Assembly: GCF_003369915.1 (NCBI RefSeq)
Contig: NC_046674.1
Coordinates: 24,245,657 to 24,309,656 of the forward strand
DNA from: Drosophila miranda
Lineage: Eukaryota; Arthropoda; Insecta; Diptera; Drosophilidae
Reading direction: 5' to 3'
DNA: 64,000 nucleotides
The position numbers and the translations under genes were made by a program. Shown piece after piece: positions 10,284 to 22,947 of the stretch. Numbering within the stretch: position 1 is the first letter of the stretch; every line of letters starts with the position of its first letter. The notes beneath the pieces were generated by a model, which was not told the origin of the DNA, did no database searches, and was given only the letters and a program-made list of their open reading frames with translations.

Positions 10284-13200
10284 CTAAGCGAAGCTCAAGG
10301 GTCGGATCTCCTGCAAGAGCTTGCGAATGTAGTACATCAGCTTTGCATCTCGGTTCCGTACGTCTGTGGCATGGGGATACATGGAGTTGATCAGATGGTG
10401 CACGTCTGAATAGTGCTGTGCATAAAACGATTCATGAGGCAGGCTTGTAGTGAAGGCAAGTGATGTTATTGATCCTTGACCTTACCCCAACGTTCCGCCA
10501 GGTGAGAAGGTAGTCGAGCTTTATCACATCCAGGTCATCGGAGCAGAGCTCTTTGACCTCCACAAAGGTGGCGCCGTCGGGTGTCACCCTAACCGTGACA
10601 TCGGCTCCCTCAACCAGATCCTTGGGGTTGCGCAGCCCCAGGACAATGTCCCGTCGCGTGGCCAAACGGTTCCAGTCGGAGCGGGTGAACTTCATCAGCT
10701 TGCAGTGCACGGCCATCGCATTGTAGACATGCATCTCAGTGGCCAAGTGCTTCTGCGTGAAGTAGCCCTTGTCAATGTAGAAGCAGGCATCGGGCTCCGC
10801 AAACACATTGATATTCATCTCCTGGAAGCGCTGTCAAATGATGGTTAAGGGTGCAGGGACTTAGTCAAGGAGCTCTGTTCAGAGTACAAGTATTACCTGT
10901 CGCAGCTCGATAAAATCGGATATGGGCTCTTCAATGTTCATGAACTTCTCCGGCCTGGCCTGGTACTCTTTGGGCAGGTCGATCACATAGCCCCGTACAC
11001 CTGCCTTGCTAATGTGCATCACAATGCGAACGTAGAAGGTGTCCAACGTGAAGATGACCTCGTCGGGACTGCAATATACAAATAAAAACAGAAATAGAAA
11101 TACACCAAGCACGTGGATCGTGATTACTTCTCCTCGTTTGGCTCCAGGCACCAGTGGCGGAAGGGGAAGTGGGCATATCGATTGAAGGCGATCCCAAACA
11201 CACCCAAGCAATCTGTCTTAATCGTTATGGTCCTCTTGTCGACATCGAATTTCGAGTGCAATATGTGATTGGTGGTCCAGTGGAGGACCTTGGGTCGTGG
11301 CGCTCGTTCAGCCGGTTCTGGTTCTGGTTCTGGCAGGATCTCCTTTAAAATAATTGCGGCTTCGGTTCTTCGGGACTTTCTGAGAGTTTCCCTTTTGCTT
11401 AAGATTGAGCTCTCCGTCTCCGGTTTTCTTGTGGTCGAGTCCTCGTCATCGCGGCTATCCTGGAAATCCATCTCGTCTCTAGCACCCTCAACTTGGGTAG
11501 ACCGGGCAGACTGGGACAGCCTGCTCTTGCGGGTTAGAGAAGAACGCTCCTTGGTCTGACGCGTAGTCGATAGCTCTGGCAAGGTTCTTTTGTAGCTACT
11601 CTTGTACTTGCTCTGGATATCGTCCAGAGTGGCCAGAACACCGAAAAGTGACGGTTCGTTAAAGGCACTGATCCTCTGAGTCGTAAAATGCCTGTGGGCT
11701 TTTCCAAACTCATCAGACTCCTCTGTGGACTTGCCATGTTCTTCGTAATAGAACGGGTCTGCCTCGTCAAAGTACGGATAGACACGTTCCGGTGCGAACT
11801 GGCTCTCATAATTGAAGAGCGGATAAGGCTGCACTTCGTTCGCCTCCTCATCATTACCTTGCTCAAATTGTCGTCGCAGTAATTTGTTGCCAGCTGCCTT
11901 TTTAATTTCCAGCTCGGTGTCCAGCTCCTCCTTGAATTCCATAGGAAACTTGAACGAGGATATGATGCGGGGCATACACTGCTTGCGAATCATGTAAATC
12001 TCCAGCTTGTTCAGGCTCTTCCCTGACATTTCAAAGTTCCTTGCGCCGGGACGGATAGTACTGCAGCGCGACCCCACGGCGCTCCGGCGGAGCGATTCAA
12101 AATGCGACAGACGGTAAATGTTATTCGATTCGTGGCGTGGCCGAGTGATAACAGTGGCAGTTGGCCTGCGATAGCCCACCACCACATCATCCACTTTCTT
12201 GCCGAACTTGTCGACTTTTGGTATCAGACTTCGTTGCCGCCCATCCTCAGAGAACTTGGTAATGGACATATTTTGGGAACCCTTATTGCCCCTCGGTCGC
12301 TTCCTGACCTTCTCCGGCTCCGACTCGACTACTTCCTCGTCTTCGGGTTCCGCGATTTCCTCTTCGATGAACAGGCAGACTGTGGGATTTCCCCAGCGAC
12401 AGAGATGCCTGGGCAGATCGAATGTGAGGAAGAAGAACGGCAGCTCGTTCTTGCCCAAGTAGAGTACCGTTCCGTCCTCCGTTGTTTCCTCGAGCGGGGC
12501 ATTCTTCACTTCGTGACGACTATGGGCAGCAGTCAGCCGAGACGGCGCCTCCCTTATGGTTCCATGGTGGGACCTGGAGCTGAACAAGCCCACCTCATCA
12601 GCCTCATCGACCAGCCTGTTCCGGTCGACATACAGGATGCGTCCATCCTCGTGCAGGGTTATGTTGAGCTTCTCGAAAGCGGTGTGCTTGGGCTTGCGCA
12701 CAAAGTCCACCGCGAAGATGCCGCCAATCAGAATAAAGCGCCGCAGGTTGATCTAGTCAAGAAGATTAATGGGATTGGGTAGACCGAGCCGGCAATCGAA
12801 TGGGTATGGGTAATCGGCTTACCTCGCCGGGAATAGAGGGATTTTTGGCCGGGTTATACGATTGATCCATGAAATTTACGTACTCCTGCTGTTCGCGATC
12901 GATGAATATTTTGTACGGATCGGGAAACATTCCCTCCGGCAGAGCCTGAGGCTCTTTTGGTGCCTTCATTGGCTTCGCTTGCTGTTGGCCCTTCGTCTTT
13001 ACGTCCTTCTTTGACTTCTTCGTTGGCTGTATGGCCTCGATGTTGCTGCAAGGTAGATGCCACATATTACATGCAACAAATGACTCTACAGCTTATGCTT
13101 ATGCTAAACGTACGCTCTGATATCTTCATACTGCTGCATAGCCGACTCCATTTTTGTGATTATTTCGTCCTGTATATCCACCTGTGTGAGCCACTCATCG

Positions 13201-14388
13201 ATAACAGAGTCCTCTATGTCTAGTAGGCCAGCGTGCGGCAGGCTATCACTGTCAATCACTATCTCAAAGCTCTTGGACCGCTCCGAGTACGGATCGAAGA
13301 AGGTGTGCACACATCTCACGGTCATATTGTCGCAGAGAACGCTGAACGGCAGCTGGATATGAAGGCCCACACAGTCCAGATTGGCATTCATCACCGGCAC
13401 TCTAAGAAAGAAGTCGGCAGTCCCTTAGATGGCTCTCGCTTTGAAGATTCGAAAGAAACTTACTCCAAAAACTGGAAGCGTATGGGAACATCTTGCAGAC
13501 ACCATACCTGAAAGTTGAATTTGCTGCCCTTGTAGCAATAGTTGGCCAAGATGCATCCAATATTTCTGTTTTTAGATGCACGTTTATAAAGATTGAATAT
13601 GTCTACTACTGCTACCGATCAAATCTTACGTCATAAAGGCCTCGGGGGCGGAGATCACACGATAAGTAAGCGTATCGAGGAATGCTTCGATTTCTTTAAA
13701 AAGTTCAAAATGGATCTGGGATGGCAAAGAAGGGATGGCATATAGAAAGACGGGAAGCGATAGGAAAAGGATTGAACCTACCATTGCCAGTTCCACTATA
13801 CGACCTGGCGATAGGTAAGCGAGCTCCAGCTCGTTGCGCTGTATCCGATCGATGCGCTGGATGGTCTCCAAAATGCGCTGAATATTCACATCGTAGAGCT
13901 TGCCTATGTCGGGGCGGAGGTCCTGCTCCAGCTTCTTGCGGGTGAGGTCCACGCGGAAGATGTCCTGCGAGAGGATGCTGCACTCGTTCACGGAGAGGGC
14001 CCAACTAACGACGTTCTGTTCGGCCTCTGCCGCCTCGCACCACATCTGAAAGACAAAGCGACGGATGTCCTGCGGCCAATGGGGTCTGGGCAGGCCATCG
14101 CAGTCCAAATAGCGCGACCAGTGTTCGTCCATTAGCTGCTGCTTCTGCAGCTCATTGTAGTCCTCAATCGACTCTAAAGGCAATCCGTCAGATCCGTACA
14201 TATATCTTTAGTCCAAGCCAATCATATTTACCGTTAATGAAACCGACGCACAGCCTTAGATCCTGTAAACGCAGCACATAGGCGTGCTCCCGAGCCATCC
14301 AATCCTCCTCGGACACAAGAGGTACCGCGGCAGACTCATCCTTCTTGGATCTGGCGGAACTTGACCTTCTTGAGCGCTTTTTCGGCAT
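10284..14388 (-). CDS. DNAI7/CASC1-like axonemal dynein protein, copy A
   Basis: Ten exons: 14232-14388, 13782-14173, 13630-13715, 13464-13565, 13114-13401, 12823-13045, 11128-12752, 10897-11068, 10486-10830, 10284-10415. All reading phases close, giving 1173 residues, longer than the roughly 700 of human DNAI7. The start MPKKRSRR has a CAAC context before the ATG. The N-terminal CASC1 signature is WSRYLDCDGLPRP (residues about 71-83). A C-terminal block contains LGVFGIAFNRYAHFPFRHW followed by an NPDE strand. The middle (exon 7) is charged and low-complexity. DNAI7 proteins help build axonemal dynein arms in cilia and flagella. This copy has two introns that copy B lacks and is the most diverged of the three. 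Family assignment rests on motif memory; axonemal or sperm function is inferred. Confidence 0.82.
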
Positions 14389-14542
14389 GTTGCCCCCACC
14401 GTATTGTGTGTTGTTGTTGTTTTTTTTTTGTTTTTCTTTAGATTTTTTGTCCCCGTGTCGTTGTGTTGTCGATGTGGGTGTACGTTTGATTCTAGTGTGA
14501 ATTATGTATAGATCTGACAGCAGCAACTTTTTTGTTTCTGTT

Positions 14543-14548
14543 TTTATT
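14543..14548 (-). terminator. polyadenylation signal candidate for copy B
   Basis: AATAAA on the minus strand, about 110 nt past the copy B stop codon and upstream of the copy A start. The spacing suits a short 3' UTR. It is the only canonical signal in the 270 bp gap. Confidence 0.5.
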
Positions 14549-14658
14549 TGAAAATTCCATTATTTTTGTGCGTATGTTTTTAGGCACACTTTGTACTACT
14601 CTACTGGATACCTACAACATAACTTCATTTACGAACCTCAATCGACGTTGCAACTAAA

Positions 14659-17600
14659 CTAAGAATAACTCAATACACGAATCTCGCCCAACAACCGGCG
14701 AATAAAGAACAGAAGAAGCGTATCTTTGTTGCACATATCCAAGGCACTGGCATTCATCGAGCAAACGGCCTGATGCAGATCCGTAAAGTGCTGAAAACAA
14801 TATATACCTAGTATACCTAGAAGCACATCTGAGTGACACTCCATCGCTCGTACTTACGGTCACGTTGCGCCACGTGTCCTCATACTCCAGCCGAATGACA
14901 TTTACGTCGTCCGAGCAGAGCTCTGAGATCTTCACGAACTTCGCACTGTCAGGCGTTACGCGCATCGTTACTTCGGAGTAGTCCGAAGGGTCCTTGGCAT
15001 TCTTCATGCCCACAATGATGTCGCGACGAGAGGCCAAGCGGTTCCAGCTGGACCGATAGAACTTGATCAGCTTACAGTGGAGGGCCATCACGTCGTATGT
15101 GTGGAGCTCTGCGGCCACATGCTTGATGGAAAAGTAGCCCTTTCCGATATAGAAACTGGCATCGTTCTCGGCAAAGATGTTGATGTTCTTCTCCAAAAAA
15201 ATCTATGGGGGATAATGCAGAATCCTAAATAGAGGGAATCGCATAGAATTGCTCACCTTGCGGAAGTCACGAAAATCGGATATGGGCTCAACGATTTCCA
15301 GATACTTAACAGGCTTGGCAGTGTACGCGCTGCCCAGGTCGGTCGCATACCCACGCACTCCCTTCGCTGTAATATAGAGAAACACGCGCACATGGTACGT
15401 GTCCAACTGGAGAATGATCTCATCGGGACTGAAAAGGCGTAAGCAAATGACGACAGTAATATGTGCCCATAGAGTGCTCCACTTACTTCTCCTCGTTGGG
15501 CTGCAGGGACCAGTCGCGGAAGGGAAAATGCTCGTAGCGCTTGAAGGCCAAGCCGAAGATACCCAAACGATCTGTCGTAAAGGTGATTGTATTGGCCTCT
15601 CTGTCGAACGTGGTGCTTACGATGTGCTTTGTGGTCCAGTGTACCACCTCCTTCATCGGCCCATCTGGCTCGATTTCGCTGCTGCTGGAACTGTTGGCTT
15701 TTTCGGGGGAGTCGTCTACGTCAGTCTTGCTGGAATGATGGCTCTTTTTGTGTGAAAGAGCTGTGGCTCGTCGATACACATGCATCGTCGGCTCCGTATC
15801 GGCTATGGCAAACTTTTCTCTCTTATCTTCCTTGGTTTCGACATACTGGCGAATCAGATCCTTGGGCCTTTCCAGGTATTGCCCTTTGATCTTCTCCAGG
15901 GTATTCAGGAACCCGTGCAATGTCCTGTCCATTAGGGTGTCCTCCGTACACAAGTAACGCTGGGCATTATCGAAGAAGGGAAAAATGCGCTCTGGCTTGT
16001 GCTGCGATTCAAATTCGAATTCGCGTATTGGTCGCTCGACAATTTCCTCGAAATCCTGTACCCTGTTTATAAACAAGGCCTTGCCCTTCTGCTTCTCCTG
16101 TGATTGCAATTCCAGCTCTACCTCCAAAAAGTCTGTGGGAAACTGGAAGGAGGAAATAATGCGAGGAAAAGAGAACTTCTGCAGGTTCCTCATTTCTGTA
16201 AGGGTCAATGTTTTAACCAAGTCAAAATTGAGCATCGGCGCGAATATCGCCTGAATGGGTTCCAGTCTACTCTGCCGCAGAATCGACAATTGCGAGGGAC
16301 GAAAAATATTGGATACTGGCTGGCTGGCACTTCTTTGATCGCGGCTCGGCTTTGTAAGTCCACTCGAGGATGGCATCTGTCTATTGGCCCGATCCTCCGC
16401 AACTTCACTGCCGTCAAAGGCTGGTGTCTCGTCAATGGGCACCATGTCCGTTACATACTGGCAGACCAGAGGCTCACTCCACTTGCAGAGCCCCTGTGGC
16501 AGCTGGATAGTCACAATGAAGTACGGCAGCTCATTGTCCTGAAGCCGTATGTTGCTCTGTCGAGCCTCAAGGGCTGTAGTCAAGCGAATGCGCGACCCGA
16601 CCGGCGTCTGCTTGCGGCTCTGCGATATTTGTGTGCGGCGGAACTCCGGCATTGCGCAGCCTCCTCCCATTTCGGCTACCACATCAGGTATCGTGTGCAG
16701 AATCCGCCCATCTTCGTGGAGAACCACGTTGAACTTCTGGAACTGCATTTGCATCGGTCGACGCACAAACATGATCGAATAGATCCCACCCAGCATTATG
16801 TGCTGCCTGAGATTAATCTGAAAGAAAAGAGCTGTCTGTCAGTGGGTTTTCCAAGGGTCTTCCAATGTATCCACCCACCTCATCAGCGGTCATATTTAGT
16901 TTCTGTGGATGGTAGATCTCGTCGATATATTCCTTGTAATCACTTTCCTCCCGTTTGTAGAAGGCTTCTCGGATGTCGGGCAACATGCCCTCAGGCACCG
17001 GCGGCGCCAATTTTGGGGTCTTTGGTACCACTATCTTCGGTAGCTTGTTTTTGCTCTGGGCTTGTTCCTTCCCCCTTTTGGATGCCTGTTCGGTCCGCTC
17101 CTCTATCAGCTCCAAGAGCTCCAGGTACTGCTCTCGCCTTCGCACCATCGCGGCCAGCGCCATCTCCTGCATTTCCAACTGCACGTGCCATTCGCTCATC
17201 AGCGACTGCTGGATATCCGCAATCCCTGCGTTGGGGTACCTGTCGCACTCCGGAATCGCCTGCTCATAGCTCTTAGCATTTTGCGAGTAGCTGTCAAAAC
17301 TGGTGTGGACACAGCGAAGGGTGAGGCAGTCCATCAGCACACTCAGTGGCATCTGCACCATGACGCCCGTAGCGCTCAAGTCGGCCATCATTGCCGGGAT
17401 ACTGGGGAGCAGATAACACAGCGACTATAAAGAGGAAACCGAGTAGATTCTGGTCGAGTTCCACTTACTCGAATTGGTCGAATCGCACGTGTGCGTTCGT
17501 CAGACCCCAGATGTCCATAGTCCATGGCTTGCACCCGTAGCTCCACGTTGCTTCCCTGCCATCTACAGATCTAGTGCGAAATTCATGTTTGGACATGCAT

Positions 17601-18302
17601 TTTCGACCTCAACACTCACTTCATGTAGACGGCCTGCATTGACAGTACCCGATAGGTAAGGCGATCGAAGAGGCTGTCGATCTCTCGCTCGTAGTCACCA
17701 CGGACCTCAAAGACCTCCAGCTGCGTCGCCAGACTCATTCGCCCTACTTCGGCCTGGTTGTCCAGCATTACTTCGATTTTCTTTAGTGTGTCGAGGCACA
17801 TCTGAACATCTCTGCCGTAAGCCACGCCGGGGTTTACGCCCAGCTTTGTCTGCAACGATCCTCGTGTTCGGTCCTCTCTGAAAATATTCTGATTGAGGAC
17901 ACTGCACTCGTCCACCGACAGTGTCCAGTCTATAGATTTGTCCGTTTCAATGTCCGCGCAGTGACGCCTTTTGACTAGAAACGTTCGCATCTCGCCGGGA
18001 TCAAAAGGTCGGGGCAGTTCACTGCAGGTCACATAGTGTTCCCAGTGCTCCTTCCGGGCGCGTTCCAACTCCAGTTGGTTGAACTCACTAAGGGCACCTG
18101 CAGTGGTTGAATGACTCAATTATAAATAAATTTAAGTACCACTGATCTGATCTGATACGTCCGTACGGTTTACGTATTCACAGCTGGCGGCCACATCCTG
18201 CAGTCGACTGAGATACTTATCCTGCTGCGCCAGCATTTCAGCTTCGCTGATCAAATTATAGTTGGCGTCCAAAAACGGCTTGCCCTCTGACTGCTTTTCC
18301 AT
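14659..18302 (-). CDS. DNAI7/CASC1-like axonemal dynein protein, copy B
   Basis: Eight exons: 18167-18302, 17620-18097, 17469-17570, 16879-17401, 15487-16817, 15257-15428, 14858-15202, 14659-14790, giving 1072 residues. The start is MEKQSEGK with a CACA context. The CASC1-type N-terminal box reads HWEHYVTCSELPRPFDP. Further landmarks are ATWSYGCKPW, LGIFGLAFKRYEHFPFRDW and NPDEIILQLDTYHVRV. The last exons match copies A and C in length (172, 345 and 132 nt). Two introns found in copy A, at the exon 2/3 and exon 5/6 boundaries, are absent here without indel at the first site, which indicates precise intron loss. The exon-1 donor (GTACGG at 18161-18166) was chosen because it aligns with the VNR/INR junction in copy C; a second GT 27 bp downstream is possible. 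Only 270 bp separate it from copy A. Confidence 0.82.
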
Positions 18303-18598
18303 TGTGCAAAATACTGTTTGATGCGTACTCTACAATAAATAGCTATTCTTCCTATATGTCTGTCTCTGTGTGTGCAGTGTAGCTATCTGACTGGGAATGA
18401 CTGAAGTATGTATGACAGCCCATGACAATGAAGTCATGGCGAATCAAATGTAAACCGGGCCAGCACCGCGGCTCAGTCTGTATAGTACATACAATATATT
18501 TGATACGTAATTATAAGCAAGCGGAGACCCATGACTGCGGCATTCATTTTCTCTTTCTGTCTTTTGGAATCGCTGTTCGCAAAAGGGACGATTTGATT

Positions 18599-18604
18599 TT
18601 TATT
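18599..18604 (-). terminator. polyadenylation signal candidate for copy C
   Basis: AATAAA on the minus strand, about 72 nt past the copy C stop codon, in the 373 bp gap before the copy B start. Spacing is typical of a short fly 3' UTR. Confidence 0.5.
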
Positions 18605-18675
18605 ATGTAAAAAATATAGGAAAATAACATCTCTCAACATACGAATATTCACGAATATAAACACACCGAATAATC

Positions 18676-21600
18676 CTAAGAAAAACTCAATGGACGAATC
18701 TCACTTAACATCCACTTAACGTAATATAAAAGTAAAGGATCTTTATTGCGCACGTCCATGGCATTGGAACTCATCGAGCAAATGGCTTGATGCAGGTCCG
18801 TGCAGTTCTGTAACCGAATTATTAGTCCACAGAATAGTATTCTCTATTTTCCGTACTTACGCTAATATTTCGCCAGGTTTCTTGAAAGTCCAACTTAATG
18901 ACGTTAATATCCTCCGAACAAAGCTCTTGCACCTCCACAAAGGTTGTCCTTTCGGGTGTGATGCGCAACTTAACTGTCGATAAATCCGTATGGTCTTTCG
19001 CATTCTTCATGCCCACAATGATGTCGCGACGAGAGGCCAAGCTGTTCCAGCTGGACCGATAGAACTTCATCAGCTTACAGTGGAGGGCCATCACGTCGTA
19101 TGTGTGATACTCTGTGGCCACATGCTTGATGGAAAAGAAGTCCCTTTGGATGTAGAAACTCGCATCATTCTCGGCGAAAATGTTGATGTTCTTCTCCACA
19201 AAAATCTAAGTGGGGAAATGGCATACAAGAGGCATACAAATCTGAGACCCTTCTCTGGCACTAACCTTCCGCAAGTCACGAAAATCGGAAACAGGCTCTA
19301 CAATTTCAAGATATTTGACTGGTTTCGCCGTATACGCGTTGCTCAATTCCGTAGCATAGCCGCGCACTCCCTTCGATGTAATGTATAAATATATTCGCAC
19401 ATGGTACGTGTCCAACTGGAGAATGATCTCATCGGGACTGATTCGGGGAATGTGAATAGATTGAGAACAGATGACAGTAATATGATACCGTAGAGTGCTC
19501 CACTTACTTCTCCTCGTTGGGCTGCAGGGACCAGTCGCGGAAAGGAAAATGCTCGTAGCGCTTGTAGGCCAAGCCGAAGATACCCAAACGATCTGTCTTA
19601 ATGGTCATCGTGTGGTTCAGTCTGTCGAATGTAGCATCCACAATGTGCTTCGTTGTCCAGTGCAAGACCTCCGTCTTTGGTTCCATCGATTCCTCATTGG
19701 CTGAGGCTACCGATTGGAGTGATTGGCGTGATTCAGCTCTCGATTCCGAATGGTGTGCTCTTACTTTGTGCTTGTGTCCTTTGGCTTTGGCTCGTGCCTG
19801 TGTGGCCGGCTCTTCCGAAATAATATCTTCTTTTGGGACAGGCCTTATCTCGGGGTCTACAGCCGGCTGCCGCAGCAGATACCGATCTTTGATGTTTTGA
19901 ATGGTGCCCAACAAGCCGTGCATTGTTTCGCTATCCTTAGGGGCTTTCTCGCGATACTCGACACTCTCCAACGCATCAAATATGGGAAAGAGCCGCTCCG
20001 GATTGTGCTGTGACTCGAAATCGAAATCAAGTTTTAACAGTGCAAATTCCTCATCCTCGATACTGTGTCGTCGGACCAGACCCTTCTGCCTTGCTGCCTT
20101 TTTGGTGGCAAACGCCTCCTTCAGCTCCTCAAGAAACTCGCTTGGAAACTTGAACGAGGAGAGCAGGCGCGGTAGACAGTGTCGCTCCATGCTCCGCAAT
20201 TTCGGATGGTCGAGATACTCATCCAACGGGAAATCGGGCAGGCCGCCAGATTTCTCAAGCTGAAAAGACCTCGATTTACTATACCGTATGCTCGCCCTGA
20301 CAGTGGGTCGAAAGATATTGGCGCTCGGGGTTTCCTCGGTATCGTTTCCTTCGAGAACAAGTCGCGGCTTTGGAGCCGCCTTCTTGTGCTTCTCAGTGGC
20401 AGTATAGCTGAGGGATATTTCTGGCCCTGGATAAATGGGCTGCAGACTCGTCAAGAACTGGCAGACCTTGGGCTCGCCCCACAGGCAAAGCTCGGGCGCC
20501 AGATCCAGGACGACGATAAAGTACGGCAGCTCATCGGGATCCAACCTCATATTGCCGATGTCCTCCAGAGTCAAGCGGAATTGAGACGACCTCGCCGCTG
20601 AAAGGGCCGAGGCTCTGAGGCTATCCTCGGGCTTGTCAAGGACGGCCACCACCTCCGGCATAGTGAGTAAGGCCCGGCCGTCTTCGTGCAGGATAATGTT
20701 GAACTTCTCGAATTGCGTTTGAGCAGGCCGGCCCACAAACATAATCGAGTATATTCCGCCGAGCATAATGCATTCGCGAAGATTTATCTGCCAGTAGGGA
20801 TTTTCGTACAGTTTTTCGATCCGTAGTATACCATAGTTTACCCACCTCATCATATGTCAGGTTCAGTGCCTTGGGATGGTATACCTCCTCCAGAAATGAT
20901 TGGTATTGGGTCTTCTCCCTTTTGACGAACTCCTTGTAGATATCGGGCACCATGCCCAGCGGCACTATTGGCTGCTCCTTTGGGAGCTTGGGTATAGCTT
21001 CCTTCTGGGCCTTCCTGTCCGCCCCTTTCGATTCTCTTGCCGCCTGTGCGATCTTTGCTTCTATAAGCTCAATGTGTTCCTCGTACAGCTGCCGCTTCAG
21101 TAACATCTCCTCCAAGACCTCCTTTTGTATCTCCAGCTGCATGCGCCACTCGTTTTCCGCCGAGGCCTCGATATCCACTATCCCAGCGGTGGGATAGGTA
21201 GGGGACTCGGTAACCAAGAGCTCATAGCTCTTGGCATTTGGCGAGTAGTTATCAAATTTGGTGTGGATGCAGCGCAGGGTGAGGCAGTCCCTCAGCACAC
21301 TCAGAGGCATCTGCACCGAGACACCTGTGTTGCTCAGTTCGGCCAGCATAGCAGGAATTCTTGGGAACAGTATTAAGTATAAGGTGTATTAGGTGCAGAG
21401 AGCGAGCCGAGTGGGAAACAGAGAGACTTACGGCAAATTGTTGAAGCGCATGGGTGCTATCAGCAGACCCCAAATATCCATGGCCCACGGCTCACATTTG
21501 TAGCTCCACGTGGCTACCCTATTGTTCACAGTACTGCAACACAAATGTACTAATACATTCCATCCATAGTTTTCTATAACAAAAACTCACTTCATGTGGG

Positions 21601-22288
21601 CTCCTTGCATGCCCAAGATCCTGTAGGCAAGACGATCGAAGAGGCTGACGATCTCCAGCTCGATGTCGCCGCGAACCTGTAGGTTCCTGAAGGATTATCA
21701 ATGCCGGAGACGTTGTACCATGTAACCCACCAGCAGTATATCCGCCAGCCTCCTCACGCTCATTCGTTGCAGCTCCAAATCGTTGTCCAGCAGACCATCC
21801 AATCGCCTCAATGTGTCGAGGCACAGCTGGACATCCCTCTCGATGTACTCGGCCGGATTGATGGCCTGGACCTTTTTCAGCGTTCGACGGGTTCGGTCGA
21901 CCCTGAAAATATTCTGATTCAAGATACTGCGCTCGTCCACCGACAAAGTCCAGTCTATAGCCTTGTCTGCCTCAAGGTCCTCGATGTGCCGTTCTTTGGC
22001 TAAGAACGTACGTATTTCCGATGGGTTGAAGGGTCGCGGCAGTTCATCGCAGAGCAGGTACTGATCCCAGTGGTCACTTCGAGTTCGTTCCTTCTCCATT
22101 CGATCGAACTCGTCGAGGGAACCTGCAGCAGATAATTACTCAACGAATGGCGAATGGCTGCGAATCTTACGGTTTATTAGCTTCCTGCTAATGCCCATAT
22201 CATGAATTCGACTTAGATGCTGGCCGTGCCGCACGAGCATTTCAGATTCGGGAATCAGTTCGAAAACTTCCTCTGGCTCCTTCACCAT
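18676..22288 (-). CDS. DNAI7/CASC1-like axonemal dynein protein, copy C
   Basis: Nine exons: 22171-22288, 21731-22122, 21591-21676, 21432-21533, 20846-21359, 19508-20787, 19266-19437, 18861-19205, 18676-18807, giving 1046 residues. The start is MVKEPEEVF. The N-terminal box is HWDQYLLCDELPRPFNP; later landmarks are ATWSYKCEPW, LGIFGLAYKRYEHFPF and NPDEIILQLDTYHVRI. Exons of 392, 86, 102, 172, 345 and 132 nt are identical in length to those of copy A, which fixes most splice sites. It keeps the exon 2/3 intron that copy B lost but lacks the exon 5/6 intron of copy A. Two tracts of 107 bp are almost identical to copy B. As for its siblings, an axonemal dynein-arm role is inferred from the family. 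It is the first gene of the minus-strand block; 16 kb without a supported gene lies upstream. Confidence 0.82.
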
Positions 22289-22893
22289 TTTGCCAGCCTT
22301 TCGGGACTTCTGTGGGACTTGTGCTAGAATTGTGCTGCCTAAGGGAAGATTATTGCTCAGCTGAAAGCTAAAGCAAATGCTGCACTGTTTCCAAAGTATT
22401 CTCCAAAGAATGAGGATTCAATCGAGATATCAATTATTTATTTTAAATTGGACCACATCCTAAAGCCTTCGCTGCCTTGGCTTGGCTTGCACCCAGAAAA
22501 TGCAAAGCCATAATCTAATGCCAAACTTTGGCCACATCTCTCTGGCAGCTGCTCTGGCAACAAGGTGGGTGCGGTTGTCCAGGTTGTCAGAGCTGAGCCG
22601 AGCCGAGCCGAGCCCCACCCACCCACAGCCTCCACTCCATGCCACTCCACACGAATCGCCTGGATTTATGTTGGCCTTTTGCTCGCATTCGTGCCAAGAA
22701 AATACTTTTGACTCCCATATCAAACCCGTGAGGAGAGAAAGTGTAGATGCTAAGCTGGGGATAAGCCTCGGACGTTGATTCGAGTCGAGTCGACCCGAGT
22801 ATTGAGTTAAGTCCGAGTCCGAGTCGGAGTCAAGGCAAGAGAGCCCAAAGACAATACCTCGTTTCCAATAAATTGATTAAATTTTATGTTGCA

Positions 22894-22947
22894 TTGTGTG
22901 TGTCTGTGTCTGTTTCTGTGTCTGTTTCTGTGTCTGTGCCTCTGTCT
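22894..22947 (+). repeat. TGTGTC/TGTTTC hexanucleotide repeat
   Basis: An interrupted run of TGTGTC and TGTTTC units in intergenic DNA, with no reading-frame significance. Confidence 0.8.
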
